From contig NZ_CP077095.1 in NCBI RefSeq assembly GCF_014268885.2, positions 3,875,001-3,939,000 on the forward strand: DNA of 64,000 nucleotides. Direction: 5' to 3'. The stretch comes from Pseudomonas xantholysinigenes. GTDB taxonomy: Bacteria; Pseudomonadota; Gammaproteobacteria; Pseudomonadales; Pseudomonadaceae. Below are positions 17,709 through 27,391 of this stretch, in pieces (position 1 is the stretch's first letter; every line of letters starts with the position of its first letter). The notes under the pieces were generated by a model that had not been told where the DNA came from, ran no database searches, and saw only the letters and a list, made by a program, of their open reading frames with translations. The translations under genes and the position numbers were made by a program.

Positions 17709-18638
17709 TCAAGCCCGATACAGGATCGCCGAGCCCCACGACAAGCCGACACCAAATCCACTGATGGCCACGCGCTTCCAGCTGCTGTCGAGCATGTGCT
17801 TCTGCAACAGCAACGGCACGCTGGACGACACGGTATTGCCAGTCTCGAGCATGTCCTTGACGAATTTCTCCGGGTGCTGCTCCTCAAAGCGGCGCGCCAC
17901 GGCATCGACAATGGCGGCACTGCCCTGGTGGATGCAGAACGCGTCGATGTCCGCCGACTGCAAGCCACTGGCCTCGAGCAGCTCGTGCAGGTGCGCCGGC
18001 ACCTTGACCAGGGCGAAGTTGAACACCTGGCGACCGTTCATGAAGAAGGTGCCATCGCTGACCTTCAGGTGCTCGGCACCGGAACCGTCGGTGCCGAAGC
18101 GCGCCTCGCCCAGCTGCCAGACGGCGTTCTCGCCCATCCAGGTAGCGGTGGCGGCATCGCCGAACAGCATGGTGGTGTTGCGGTCTTCCGGATCGACGAT
18201 CTTCGAATACGGGTCGGCGGTGATCAGCAGGCCGTTCTTCAGCCCGGCCGCCTGCATGAAGCCTTTGATCGCATACAGGCCGTAGACATAGCCGGAGCAG
18301 CCCAGCGACACATCGAAGGCCGCCACGCGGGTGGACAGGCCCAGCTTGTCCTGGACGATTGCCGCCGTGTGCGGCAGCCCTTCTTCGTCACCGTTCTGGG
18401 TGACCACGATCAGCACGTCGATCGACTGCGGGTCAAGCTCGGGGTTGTTGGCGAACAGGGCCCGGGCGGCCTCGACGCACAGGTCGGAGGTTTCCTGCTC
18501 TTCGGCCTTGCGCGGCAGGAACGAGGCGCCGATCTTGCCGAACATGAACGCTTCGTCCTTGCCGAACTTCGCACCCTGGACGTAGTTGTCCAGGCCAGCG
18601 GTGGGCACATAACTCGCAATGCTTTTGATGCCAATCAT
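17709..18638 (-). CDS. FabH-like beta-ketoacyl-ACP synthase III next to flagellin
   Basis: 309 residues from ATG at 18638 (MIGIKSIASYVPTAGLDNYV), the length of KAS III enzymes. The catalytic triad is intact: C114 in SLGCSGYVYG, H237 in CIHQGS and N268 in ETGNTVSSS. KAS III enzymes condense acyl-CoA with malonyl-ACP. This copy is probably not the housekeeping FabH: it is alone between fliC and flgL, where other pseudomonads have the flagellin glycosylation island. In P. syringae a FabH-type gene in that island is tied to acylation of the flagellin sugar. Here no glycosyltransferase gene accompanies it. Terminators on both sides make it a single-gene unit. Role in flagellin modification is inference from context. 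Confidence 0.88.
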   Translation of the reverse strand: MIGIKSIASYVPTAGLDNYVQGAKFGKDEAFMFGKIGASFLPRKAEEQETSDLCVEAARALFANNPELDPQSIDVLIVVTQNGDEEGLPHTAAIVQDKLGLSTRVAAFDVSLGCSGYVYGLYAIKGFMQAAGLKNGLLITADPYSKIVDPEDRNTTMLFGDAATATWMGENAVWQLGEARFGTDGSGAEHLKVSDGTFFMNGRQVFNFALVKVPAHLHELLEASGLQSADIDAFCIHQGSAAIVDAVARRFEEQHPEKFVKDMLETGNTVSSSVPLLLQKHMLDSSWKRVAISGFGVGLSWGSAILYRA

Positions 18639-18867
18639 TCTGGCTTCCCAATGAAAACAGCCAAAGACCACCACTCGATGAATTGAGGGCGCCAATACCG
18701 GGTCGAAGCCACCGCGGCCGAGACAGGCCGACACCAGGCTGTCGCTCGCACACCGGTAACAAAATGCTGCAGCAGCTGCCGCATAGAATACAGGGAAGAT
18801 GCACGATTTGACCCATTGGTCACACTCATTTATCGCGAAAACCACTGCGGCGCCGCGCAACAGACAC

Positions 18868-18906
18868 AAAAAAGCCCCGGCAGCACACTGCTGACCGGGG
18901 CTTTTT
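18868..18906 (-). terminator. flgL terminator
   Basis: The stem aagccccggcag/ctgaccggggctt (one mismatch) is flanked by A and T runs, 13 bases beyond the flgL stop. It ends the flgFGHIJKL unit. The remaining gap up to the FabH-like start (18639-18867) holds the promoter region of that gene, with no further element I can name. Confidence 0.9.
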
Positions 18907-18919
18907 GACGCAAACGCGA

Positions 18920-20482
18920 TCAGAGCTTGTTGAACAGGCTCAGTTGGGAAATCCGCGAGAACGCCAGCTGCGACGCCTCCAGCATGGCCTGCTGCAGGGT
19001 CAACATGATCGAGGCATCGGCCATGTCAGTATTGCCGATGGCGTCCTGGGTGACCTTGTTGGCCGTGGTCAGGCTGGTGTTCTCCTGGCGCTGGATGTCG
19101 AGCGAGTTACCCCGCGCGCCGATCGAACCACGGGTGATATCGACCTGCTCGCGGGCACTGGCCAGATTGGCCACAGCCGAGGCGACGGCGTTCTTGATCG
19201 CGACGTTGTCACCAGCGGTGCCGGGCGGCGCATCCAGCGCCGAACGCAGCTGGCTGAGGGTTTCCAGCACACTCTGGTTCTGGTGATTGTTGGCGTTGAC
19301 CGCGAACTGATCGCCAGCCTGCGGCGCACCCGACACCTGGTAGGTCACCCCGGCCACGGTCAACGACGGCGCGGTGAAGGTCCCGCTGGCCACCGGCTTG
19401 CTGTCGGCGGTCAAGGGCTGGGCATAGAACTCGTAGGTGTTGGCACCGGTGAACTTGATCACCGCGCCGTTGCTCGGGAAGGTGCTGCGATAGGCGGCCT
19501 GATCGGTCACGGCACTGCTGGTGACCTGGGCACTGGACGAGTTGCCGGCACCACGCACGGCGGTCAGCGAATCAGGGCGCGCCTGCACGCTGAACTCGCG
19601 GCCAGCCAAGACGGCATCGGCGTCGTCGCCTTCCTTCAGCGCAACCGTGACTTCGAACTCGACACCGCGCAGGGCGATGCGGTTGCCGCCTTCGGTCTTG
19701 CTGTCGAAGGTACCGTTGGTTGGCGTCTCGGCGGTGATGTCGTTGCCCAGGGCATCGGTCACCTTGTACTGGGTGGCGCTGGTGAAGGTGATCTTGTACG
19801 GCTGGCCTGCGGTGAAGCTGCTGTTGAAGCTGTTGTTCGAAGTCAGCAGGCCGGGCGACAGCGCGACCTTGCCATCATCGACCGGCGGCGCTACCAGGGT
19901 GGACTCGGTGCGACTCTTGTTCTTGGCCGAATCGAAGATGCTGAAGCCGGTGTCGTTGGTGGCCAGGCTCAGGGTGTCGGACACTTGCAGGCTCAGCTGG
20001 GTCTGGTCGCCCTGGTAGCTGTAGGTGCCGTCGGCATTGCGCACGTAGGGCGGCGACGAGGTCTTGGTGCCGCCGAACATGTAGTCGCCGTTGGCATCAC
20101 GCGAATTGAGCAGGCCGAAGATGTTGGCCTCGATCTCTTTCAGCTCGCCGCTGATGGATACGCGGTCGGCATCGGTCACGCCAGCGCCACCGGCACGCAG
20201 GGCCAGCTCGCTGGCACGCTGCATGGCGTCGTTGATGGTGGCCAGCACGCTCTCTTCCTGCAGCAGCGAGTTGTTCACCGTGGTCATGTTGCCGTCGTAT
20301 TGCTTGAGCAGGGCCTGCTGCTGCTGCAGCAGCAACAGGCGCGCGGCACCGACCGGATCATCGGCGGCGGTCTGGATACGCACGCCGCTGTCGATCTGGG
20401 TCTTGCTCTTCATCAGGTCGGCGAAGTTCTTGGTGTAGCTGCTGGCGCTCGACTCATAGAACTGAGCGGTGGAAATACGCAC
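18920..20482 (-). CDS. flgL: FlgL hook-filament junction protein
   Basis: 520 residues. The flagellin-like N-terminus (MRISTAQFYESSASSY, then SKTQIDSGVRIQTAADDPVG) and C-terminus (LAFSRISQLSLFNKL) are typical of FlgL/HAP3. The middle is long; many FlgL proteins are 300-450 residues, and the longer central domain is usual in Pseudomonas. FlgL joins FlgK to the first flagellin subunits. It starts 12 bases after flgK and is last in the operon. Confidence 0.97.
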   Translation of the reverse strand: MRISTAQFYESSASSYTKNFADLMKSKTQIDSGVRIQTAADDPVGAARLLLLQQQQALLKQYDGNMTTVNNSLLQEESVLATINDAMQRASELALRAGGAGVTDADRVSISGELKEIEANIFGLLNSRDANGDYMFGGTKTSSPPYVRNADGTYSYQGDQTQLSLQVSDTLSLATNDTGFSIFDSAKNKSRTESTLVAPPVDDGKVALSPGLLTSNNSFNSSFTAGQPYKITFTSATQYKVTDALGNDITAETPTNGTFDSKTEGGNRIALRGVEFEVTVALKEGDDADAVLAGREFSVQARPDSLTAVRGAGNSSSAQVTSSAVTDQAAYRSTFPSNGAVIKFTGANTYEFYAQPLTADSKPVASGTFTAPSLTVAGVTYQVSGAPQAGDQFAVNANNHQNQSVLETLSQLRSALDAPPGTAGDNVAIKNAVASAVANLASAREQVDITRGSIGARGNSLDIQRQENTSLTTANKVTQDAIGNTDMADASIMLTLQQAMLEASQLAFSRISQLSLFNKL

Positions 20483-20494
20483 GATGGCTACTCC

Positions 20495-22537
20495 TTACAA
20501 AGCGTTGATCAGGATGCTGAAGGTTTCTTGCGCCGCTTTGATGATCTGCGACGACGCGGTGTAGTAGTGCTGGAACTTGATGAGGTTGGCCGCCTCGTCA
20601 TCCAGGTTGACACCGGAAACCCCGTTGCGGCTCTCCTTGGCCGAATCGAGCACGGCCTTGGTCGCAACGGTATCGATTTTGGCCTGGTTGGCCTTGGCAC
20701 CGACCCGCTCGACCAGCGAGGCATAGGCCGATGTGAAACTGGAGCCGCCGCCGGAATTCACCCCGACCGTGGACTTGGTCTGCAGGCCGAGCAGCGCCTG
20801 GGCGTTGCGGTTGTCGGACTTGCCATCGGCATTGAAGCCGAAGGAGAAGCTGTCATCGGTGGCCGGGCTGCCACCGACAGTGGTTTCAACGGCGAAGGTA
20901 CGCGGATTGCCGCTGCCATCGAGGATCGGCGCGCCGCTGGCGTCGCGCATCGGCACATTGATGGTCAGCTTGTTGTCCTGGCCAGGCACGATGGTGCCGG
21001 TGCCAATGGGACTGCCTTTGGCATCGAACAGGGTATAGCCCTGGGTACCGCCGCTGGCGGCCCCGAACACCATGCGCACTGGCATCGAATGCTTGATCGA
21101 ATCCTGGATCAACGCGGTGTCGGCACCGCCGTAGATATCCAGTTTTGCCCCCAGGTTAGGCTGGGTAATGGTCCCGGTACCGGTGTTGCCACCACCGACG
21201 ATGCCATTGATCGGACCGGCGAACGACAGTTTGTTGGCATCGGTGAGCACGGTATTGATCGAGCCCGCCGCAGTGCGGGTCGGGCTGATCTTGAAGCTGT
21301 CGCCAGCGGCCAGGCCGCCACCGTTGAGATTGAGGGTGAAACCATCAATGACCGGCGGTGGCGTGGTGGTCAGGTCGAAGTTGCCCATGTCGGTGCCATC
21401 GGAACGACGCACGCTGTACTGGTTGGGGCCAGTGAACTTGACTTCGTAATCGTAGGTGGTGAGCGCACCGCTGTTGGCGATGGTCACATCCAGGTTGCCG
21501 GAGCCCGCGCTGTTGTTCGCCGAAGCCAGGCTGCGCTGGCTGAGCGCGGCAGCGCTGTTGATGCTGGAGAACAGCGCGCTGCCGAACTGGCCATTGGCGT
21601 CCAGACCCTGCCCCAGCTGGCTGTTGATGCTGTCGGCCACCACCAGGGCGACACGCCCCAGCTCGTTCATCGACGGATTGAGCACATCGTCACGGTAGCG
21701 CAGCAGGCCGCCGAGCTGGCCACCACTGACCACCGAAGTGACGTCCGAGGAGAACGATGGGTAGTTGATCTGCAGGCTGTACTGGCCCTGATCGCTGGTG
21801 CTCGGCACGGCGGTCAGGGTATTGGCGCGGTTACCGGTAACCAGCGACTGGCCGTTACCCATGTAGACGTCGTAGTTGCCGTCACGCTCCTGCACGGTGA
21901 CGCCGACCAGCTCATTGAGCTGGCGCACCGCTTCGCTGCGCGCATCCAGCAGGTTGTTCGGCGAAGCGCCGGAAGCCGATAGCTGGGTGATCTGCTTGTT
22001 GAGGTCGGCGATGCTCGAGGTCAGCTTGTTGACCTGGCCCGACAGCGTTTCGAGCTGGCTGTTGATGCTGTCGTTCTGCTTGCTCATCTGGCTGGAGATG
22101 GCATTGAAGCGGTTGCTCAAGGTCTGCGCCTGGGTCAGCAACAACTGGCGCGAAGCCATGTCGCTGGGCTTGGCCGAGGCGGTCTGCAACGCCGAGAAGA
22201 AGGCGGTCAGCACCGAGCTGATACCGGTGTCGCTTTCGGCCAGCAGTTTGTCGATACCCGTGATCTGATCCTGGAACGCGGCCGCATCGGTATTCAGCGA
22301 AGTCGCGGTCTGCAGCTGGTTGTCCAGGTAGGCGTTGTAGATGCGACGCACATCCGACAACGTGGTGCCCGTGCCGACGAAACCCGTGCCGATGTTGTGC
22401 GACGGGCCAGTGGTCTGGATGGTTTGCTGCCGCGAATAGCCGGAAACCGCCGCGTTGGCGATGTTGTTACCGGTGATGGCCAACGCGGTCTGGCTGGCAT
22501 TCAGGCCGGACAGCCCGATCGAGATCAGGTTAGACAT
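20495..22537 (-). CDS. flgK: FlgK hook-filament junction protein
   Basis: 680 residues. The N-terminus (MSNLISIGLSGLNASQTALA, with NNIANAAVSGYSRQ) carries the axial-protein signature; the C-terminus (GVNLDDEAANLIKFQHYYTA) carries the matching D0 helix. FlgK/HAP1 forms the first zone on the hook. Large central domains account for the length. It is secreted by the flagellar gate and chaperoned by FlgN, encoded in this window. It starts 10 bases after flgJ. Confidence 0.98.
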   Translation of the reverse strand: MSNLISIGLSGLNASQTALAITGNNIANAAVSGYSRQQTIQTTGPSHNIGTGFVGTGTTLSDVRRIYNAYLDNQLQTATSLNTDAAAFQDQITGIDKLLAESDTGISSVLTAFFSALQTASAKPSDMASRQLLLTQAQTLSNRFNAISSQMSKQNDSINSQLETLSGQVNKLTSSIADLNKQITQLSASGASPNNLLDARSEAVRQLNELVGVTVQERDGNYDVYMGNGQSLVTGNRANTLTAVPSTSDQGQYSLQINYPSFSSDVTSVVSGGQLGGLLRYRDDVLNPSMNELGRVALVVADSINSQLGQGLDANGQFGSALFSSINSAAALSQRSLASANNSAGSGNLDVTIANSGALTTYDYEVKFTGPNQYSVRRSDGTDMGNFDLTTTPPPVIDGFTLNLNGGGLAAGDSFKISPTRTAAGSINTVLTDANKLSFAGPINGIVGGGNTGTGTITQPNLGAKLDIYGGADTALIQDSIKHSMPVRMVFGAASGGTQGYTLFDAKGSPIGTGTIVPGQDNKLTINVPMRDASGAPILDGSGNPRTFAVETTVGGSPATDDSFSFGFNADGKSDNRNAQALLGLQTKSTVGVNSGGGSSFTSAYASLVERVGAKANQAKIDTVATKAVLDSAKESRNGVSGVNLDDEAANLIKFQHYYTASSQIIKAAQETFSILINAL

Positions 22538-22547
22538 GGTTCAATCC

Positions 22548-23747
22548 TTATAGATTCGTGGTAGTGCCAGCCATGGCGTATTCCTGGGTCGGCTGCAGTT
22601 GCCGGGCGATGCTGATGATCTTGCGGGCATAGTCCGGATCGGTGGCGTAGCCAGCCTTCTGCAGCTCTCTTGCAAACTGTTCCGGTTTATCGGCCGAGCC
22701 GACGGCATCTTTATAGCGGCTGTTGTTCTGCAACAGGCTGACCAGGTCGTGGAAGCTGTCCTGGTACGAGTCGTAGGAACGGAACGCCGCCGTCTCCTTG
22801 ACGAACTGACCGCCACGGAACTCGCTGGTGATCGCCCTCGCCTCGCCGCCCTGCCAGTTGCCGGTGGCCTTGATGCCGAACAGGTTGTGGCTGCTGCTGC
22901 CATCGGGGTTGCGCATGACCGACTTGCCCCAACCGGTTTCCAGCGCCGCCTGGGCTACCAGGTAGCGTGGGTCGATGCCGATGCGCTTGGCCGCCTGCTC
23001 GGCCATCGGCAGCATGGTGGCAACGAACGCGTCGCTGTCACTGAACGCCTTGTTCGGCGCCAGCGGCGGCTGGGCCACGGCCCGGCCGAGAATACGCATG
23101 CCTTCGCGCGCCTGTGGCGCGGCGTAGGTCTGCGCGGGCTGCCAGTCGCCCCGGGCGACACCGGCCAGCGACGGCCCGCTGCGCTGGGGCAAGGCGGCAT
23201 CGCCATTGGCGCCCGCCGCCGACGGCACGATACCGGCCAGCAGGCGATCGGTGAGCTTGCCCGGCAAGGCCAGGCGCCGCGAGTTGAGCGCCGCCACATC
23301 GTTGCGCCCGGCCGCGGCCTGCTCGCCGCGCACCGGCTGGGCCACGCGACCACCACCCCATAGTGCCGGCGCCGGGCCGTCGATACGCGGGAACGGGCTG
23401 TTGTTGACGCCGCCACCCTTGCTCTTGCTCAGCTGACGCACCAGCACGTCCTGCAGACCGATACCGCCGCCCTCGCGGGACATGCTCACCGCCAGCTGCT
23501 GGTCGTACATGTCGCGGTACTGCTTGGTGGTGTCGCTGTTCATCGGGTTTTCTTCGTCGGCCAGCACGTCACTGGCCTTGCGCGAGGCCTTGAGCATCTC
23601 GCTGACGAACAACGATTCGAATTCCTGGGCCACCTTGCGAATGTTGCCCTCGCCGTCACGATCACCATGCTTGAGCGAGCTCAAGCGATTGAGATCGGTG
23701 AAGGCGCCACTGTCGGCGGGGCTGGAAATCAGGCTCTTCGGATTCAT
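22548..23747 (-). CDS. flgJ: FlgJ rod cap and peptidoglycan hydrolase
   Basis: 399 residues with two domains. The N-terminal rod-binding domain (about 30-110) includes VAQEFESLFVSEMLKASRKA. The C-terminal muramidase/glucosaminidase domain (about 235-385) includes LETGWGKSVMRN, with the catalytic glutamate, and HNLFGIKATGNW. A low-complexity linker (about 110-220) joins them. FlgJ caps the growing rod in the periplasm and opens the cell wall. It lies between flgI and flgK. Confidence 0.97.
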   Translation of the reverse strand: MNPKSLISSPADSGAFTDLNRLSSLKHGDRDGEGNIRKVAQEFESLFVSEMLKASRKASDVLADEENPMNSDTTKQYRDMYDQQLAVSMSREGGGIGLQDVLVRQLSKSKGGGVNNSPFPRIDGPAPALWGGGRVAQPVRGEQAAAGRNDVAALNSRRLALPGKLTDRLLAGIVPSAAGANGDAALPQRSGPSLAGVARGDWQPAQTYAAPQAREGMRILGRAVAQPPLAPNKAFSDSDAFVATMLPMAEQAAKRIGIDPRYLVAQAALETGWGKSVMRNPDGSSSHNLFGIKATGNWQGGEARAITSEFRGGQFVKETAAFRSYDSYQDSFHDLVSLLQNNSRYKDAVGSADKPEQFARELQKAGYATDPDYARKIISIARQLQPTQEYAMAGTTTNL

Positions 23748-23758
23748 CCCAGGCGGCC

Positions 23759-24874
23759 TCAGATCACGATCAGGTCGGCTTGCAACGCGCCGGCCTGCTT
23801 CAGGGCTTCGAGGATCGCCATCAGGTCGCTGGGCGCCGCGCCGACCTGGTTCACCGCGCGGACGATCTCATCCAGCGTGGTGCCCGGGCCGAACTTGAAC
23901 ATCGGCTTGGCTTCCTGCTCGGCATTGACCCGCGAACGCGGCACCACCGCGGTCTGGCCATTGGAGAACGGCCCCGGCTGGCTGACGATCGGGTCTTCGG
24001 TGATGGTCACGGTCAGGCTGCCGTGGGTCACTGCCGCCGGCGACACCTTGACGTTCTGGCCGATGACGATGGTACCGGTGCGCGAGTTGATGATGACCTT
24101 GGCCACCGCCTGGCCCGGATCGATCTCGAGGTTCTCCAGGATCGACAGGTAGTCGACGCGCTGGCTTGGGTCCATCGGCGCCGTTACCCGCACCGAGCCG
24201 CCATCGACCGCCTGGGCGACACCTGGGCCAAGCAGTTCGTTGACCTTGTCGACGATGCGCTTGGCGGTGGTGAAGTCCGGGCGATTGAGGTTCAGGGTCA
24301 GGCTGTTGCCCTGATTGAAGCCGCTCGGCACCGCGCGCTCGACAGAGGCGCCACCGGGAATGCGACCGGCCGACGGAACGTTGACGGTGATCTTCGAGCC
24401 ATCGCGACCTTCGGCATCGAAGCCCCCCACCACCAGGTTGCCCTGGGCAATGGCGTAGACGTTGCCGTCGATGCCCTTGAGCGGCGTCATCAGCAAGCTG
24501 CCGCCGCGCAGGCTCTTGGAGTTGCCGATGGACGACACGGTGATATCGACCACCTGGCCAGGCTTGGCGAAAGGCGGCAGGTCGGCGTGCACCGACACCG
24601 CGGCGACGTTCTTCAACTGCACGTTGCCCGAGCCTGCCGGCACCTTGATACCAAACTGCGAGAGCATGTTGTTGAAGGTCTGCAGGGTGAACGGCGTCTG
24701 GGTAGTCTGGTCACCCGTGCCATTGAGGCCCACGACCAGGCCGTAGCCGATCAGCTGGTTGGCGCGCACGCCGGAAATGCTGGCGATATCCTTCAGGCGC
24801 TCGGCATGGGCACCGAACGCGCAGGACAGGAGCAGGGTCGCGGCAATCAACCGCCTAGCGTTGAACATGGTCAT
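23759..24874 (-). CDS. flgI: FlgI flagellar P-ring protein
   Basis: 371 residues with a Sec signal peptide ([18 protein letters not shown], cleavage before [11 protein letters not shown]). The mature part has the family landmarks [18 protein letters not shown] and [14 protein letters not shown]. FlgI forms the P-ring in the peptidoglycan layer as a bushing for the rod. The start may be the ATG two codons later ([10 protein letters not shown]). It starts 6 bases after flgH and ends 11 bases before flgJ. Confidence 0.98.
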   Translation of the reverse strand: MTMFNARRLIAATLLLSCAFGAHAERLKDIASISGVRANQLIGYGLVVGLNGTGDQTTQTPFTLQTFNNMLSQFGIKVPAGSGNVQLKNVAAVSVHADLPPFAKPGQVVDITVSSIGNSKSLRGGSLLMTPLKGIDGNVYAIAQGNLVVGGFDAEGRDGSKITVNVPSAGRIPGGASVERAVPSGFNQGNSLTLNLNRPDFTTAKRIVDKVNELLGPGVAQAVDGGSVRVTAPMDPSQRVDYLSILENLEIDPGQAVAKVIINSRTGTIVIGQNVKVSPAAVTHGSLTVTITEDPIVSQPGPFSNGQTAVVPRSRVNAEQEAKPMFKFGPGTTLDEIVRAVNQVGAAPSDLMAILEALKQAGALQADLIVI

Positions 24875-24880
24875 CCGTAC

Positions 24881-25576
24881 TCAGAAAGGCCAGAGCGGGC
24901 TGATGAAGAAACGGTCCAGCCAACCAGGCTGGCTGGCATCGGCGAACGAGCCGGTGCCCGAATAGGTGATGCGCGCATCGGCCACGCGGGTGGACGGCAC
25001 GGTGTTGTCGGTGGCGATGTCGTCGGCGCGTACCAGGCCGGCGATGCGCACCAGCTCTTCACCGGTGTTCAGGGTCATCCACTTCTCGCCGCGCACGGCG
25101 ATGATGCCGTTGGGCAGCACCTCGGCGACGGTGACGGTGATCGAGCCAGTCAGGGTGTTGCCCTGGGTGGCCTTGCTGTCGCCCTTGGTGGTGCGATCAC
25201 CGCTGTAGCCGGCGTCCAGGGTCAGGTCGCCACTGCCCAACGGATTGTTGGTGTTGGGCACGGTACCGAACAGCGAAGTCAGACCAAGGTTGGCCTTGCT
25301 GTTCTTCTGGATCTGCGAGCCGGCGTTCTTGCTTGCCGAGGTGCGCTCGTTGAGGGTGATGGTGATGATGTCGCCGACGCGGAACGCCTTGCGGTCGGTG
25401 TACAGGCTCTGCTCGAAGCCGGCCTGGTAAATCGAGCCGTTGTTGGCCGCCGCCGGCAGCGGGGTGCGCGGCAGCACCGGCGCATAGTACGGGTCGTTGG
25501 GCTTGGGCGTCGGCGCGACGCAACCGGCCAACAACACCACCCCCCCCAGGGCGAATACGGACAACGAACGCATCAT
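24881..25576 (-). CDS. flgH: FlgH flagellar L-ring lipoprotein
   Basis: 231 residues from ATG at 25576 ([19 protein letters not shown]). A lipobox LAGC predicts lipid attachment and transfer to the outer membrane. FlgH forms the L-ring. Landmarks are [19 protein letters not shown] and [13 protein letters not shown]. The GTGAGG ribosome site about 10 bases before this ATG supports it over the frame's longer extension. A second ATG follows directly. Confidence 0.97.
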   Translation of the reverse strand: MMRSLSVFALGGVVLLAGCVAPTPKPNDPYYAPVLPRTPLPAAANNGSIYQAGFEQSLYTDRKAFRVGDIITITLNERTSASKNAGSQIQKNSKANLGLTSLFGTVPNTNNPLGSGDLTLDAGYSGDRTTKGDSKATQGNTLTGSITVTVAEVLPNGIIAVRGEKWMTLNTGEELVRIAGLVRADDIATDNTVPSTRVADARITYSGTGSFADASQPGWLDRFFISPLWPF

Positions 25577-25655
25577 GACACTTACCTCACGGTGAAACAG
25601 GCGCTGCAACAACGAGCGCATGGTCAGCGGCCCGCGCCAGGCGAGCCGCCAGGGC

Positions 25656-26441
25656 TTACAGCTGCTGGGTGACGAACGACAGCATCTTGTCGGCGGTGGA
25701 GATGACCTTGGAGTTCATCTCGTAGGCGCGTTGGGTGGTGATCATGTTCACCAGCTCCTCGACGGTGCTGACATTGGAGGCTTCCAGGGTCTGCTGCTCG
25801 GTGGTGCCAAAGCCGTTCAGGCCCGGGGTGCCGACCTGCGGCGCACCGCTGGCCGCGGTTTCCAGGAACAGGTTGCCACCGATGGCCTGCAAGCCGGCCG
25901 GGTTGATGAAGTCGGCGGTCTGGATGTTGCCGATAATCTGCGCCGCCGGGTTACCCACGGTGGTGATCGACACGGTGCCGTCCTTGCCGACGGTGAAGGT
26001 CTGCGCATCTGGCGGCACGACGATGGCCGGTTCCAGGGCGAAGCCGTTGGCGGTGACGATCTGGCCGTCGGAGTTCAGGTGGAAGGTACCGTCACGGGTG
26101 TAGCTCACGGTGCCGTCCGGCTGCAGGATCTGGAAGAAACCGCGACCGTTGACGGCCATGTCCAGCGGGTTCTCGGTGGTCTGCAGGCTGCCGGCGACGA
26201 AGCTTTTCTGGGTGCCGACGATACGCACACCGGTACCGACCTGCAGGCCCGAAGGCAGTTCGCTGTCCTGGGTCGACTGGGCGCCAGGCTGGCGCTTGAT
26301 CTGGTACAGCAGGTCCTGGAACTCGGCGCGATCCCGCTTGAAGCCGGTGGTCGAGACGTTCGCCAGGTTGTTGGAGATGACGGCCAGGTTGGTGTCCTGG
26401 GCGGACAGGCCGGTTTTCGCGACCCAAAGAGCTGGAAGCAT
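25656..26441 (-). CDS. flgG: FlgG distal rod protein
   Basis: 261 residues. N-terminal axial motif ([38 protein letters not shown]) and C-terminal motif ([20 protein letters not shown]) are both present. FlgG is the distal rod subunit and is secreted by the flagellar gate without a cleaved signal. It lies between flgF and flgH, 49 bases after flgF. Length matches the family (about 260). Confidence 0.98.
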   Translation of the reverse strand: MLPALWVAKTGLSAQDTNLAVISNNLANVSTTGFKRDRAEFQDLLYQIKRQPGAQSTQDSELPSGLQVGTGVRIVGTQKSFVAGSLQTTENPLDMAVNGRGFFQILQPDGTVSYTRDGTFHLNSDGQIVTANGFALEPAIVVPPDAQTFTVGKDGTVSITTVGNPAAQIIGNIQTADFINPAGLQAIGGNLFLETAASGAPQVGTPGLNGFGTTEQQTLEASNVSTVEELVNMITTQRAYEMNSKVISTADKMLSFVTQQL

Positions 26442-26489
26442 TTAGTGTTCTCCTCGTGCGCCTGTTTTTCGGCACCCGTTCAAATGTGA

Positions 26490-27230
26490 TTAGCCGATTT
26501 GCAAGACACGGGCCATGGCTTCATCGCCTTCCTTGGCCGCGTTCATCATCTTGACGTGCAGTTCGAACTGACGGGACAACGCCAGCACCGAGGTCATTTC
26601 CTCGACGGCATTGACGTTGCTCGACTCAAGGAAGCCCGAGACCACGCGGACATTGACGTCGGCATCGGCCGGCTGGCCATTGCTGGTGTGGATCATGCCG
26701 TCCGGCCCCTTGGTCAGGCCCTTGATGTCGGGGTTGACCAGCTTGATGCGGTCGACCTCGGCCATCACTCGCGGGTCCTCGCCCATGGCGCGAATGCTGA
26801 TGGTGCCGTCGTCGCCCACCTCGACCTGCTGCTCCGGCGGAATGGCGATCGGCCCGCCATTGCCGATCACCGGCATGCCGTTGCCGGCGCGCAGCACGCC
26901 CAGGGCATCGATATTCAGGCTGCCGGTGCGCACGTAGGCTTCACTGCCATCGGGGGCCTGCACGGCGATGAAGCCCTTGCCGGACACCGCCACGTCCAGC
27001 GGACGACCGGTCTCGACCAGTGCACCCTCGCTGAAATCGGTGGCCGGGCGCTCGGTCATGGCAAAGGCACGCGCCGGAAAGCTGTCGCCGAACACCGGCA
27101 TCGAACGCGCCTGTTCCAGGTCGCGCTGGAACCCATTGGTGGAAACGTTCGCCAGGTTGTTGGCATGGGCCTTCTGCGCCAGCGCGTTCTGGCTGGCGCC
27201 GGTCATGGCCACATAAAGCATCTTGTCCAC
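26490..27230 (-). CDS. flgF: FlgF proximal rod protein
   Basis: 246 residues from a GTG at 27230 (VDKMLYVAMTGASQNALAQK), with a GAGGAG ribosome site 7 bases upstream; the family starts MDKLLYVAMTGAS, which fixes this start. Axial motif [17 protein letters not shown] near the N-terminus and FLESSNVNAVEEMTSVLALS near the end. It is a proximal rod subunit. First gene of flgFGHIJKL, behind an RpoN-like element. Confidence 0.97.
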   Translation of the reverse strand: MDKMLYVAMTGASQNALAQKAHANNLANVSTNGFQRDLEQARSMPVFGDSFPARAFAMTERPATDFSEGALVETGRPLDVAVSGKGFIAVQAPDGSEAYVRTGSLNIDALGVLRAGNGMPVIGNGGPIAIPPEQQVEVGDDGTISIRAMGEDPRVMAEVDRIKLVNPDIKGLTKGPDGMIHTSNGQPADADVNVRVVSGFLESSNVNAVEEMTSVLALSRQFELHVKMMNAAKEGDEAMARVLQIG

Positions 27231-27278
27231 AGCATCTCCTCTACGCGAACCTTGCCGCGCTGTCGTTGGCAAGGATGA

Positions 27279-27294
27279 AGCAATTATCGAACCA
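27279..27294 (-). promoter_or_regulatory. Candidate RpoN promoter of flgFGHIJKL
   Basis: On the minus strand: TGGTTCGATAATTGCT. GG and GC are ten bases apart and TTGCT is exact; the -24 part differs at two bases (TGGTTC for TGGCAC). It is about 50 bases before flgF, where P. aeruginosa has a FleR-dependent promoter. Confidence 0.6.
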
Positions 27295-27302
27295 AACTGA
27301 CA

Positions 27303-27324
27303 AAGCCCTTTAACACGGGGCTTT
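27303..27324 (-). terminator. Weak terminator after the small secreted-protein gene
   Basis: A 7-base stem (aaagccc/gggcttt) around an A/T loop, ending in a short T run. It lies between the small gene and the flgF promoter. Confidence 0.45.
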
Positions 27325-27391
27325 CAGGCACGATGACGGGCACGAGCGTCAGTTTGTCGGCGAATCCTTGCCGCCAGCGGCAACCGCGGCG

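Noticed and set aside
18905..21982. Very long open frame on the plus strand opposite flgL and flgK
   Set aside because: It mirrors the codon pattern of the real genes on the other strand; GC-rich DNA gives such antisense frames. There is no ribosome site or family motif. The same holds opposite fliC (15513-17480), flgE (27573-29831) and the bkd genes (40142-42583).
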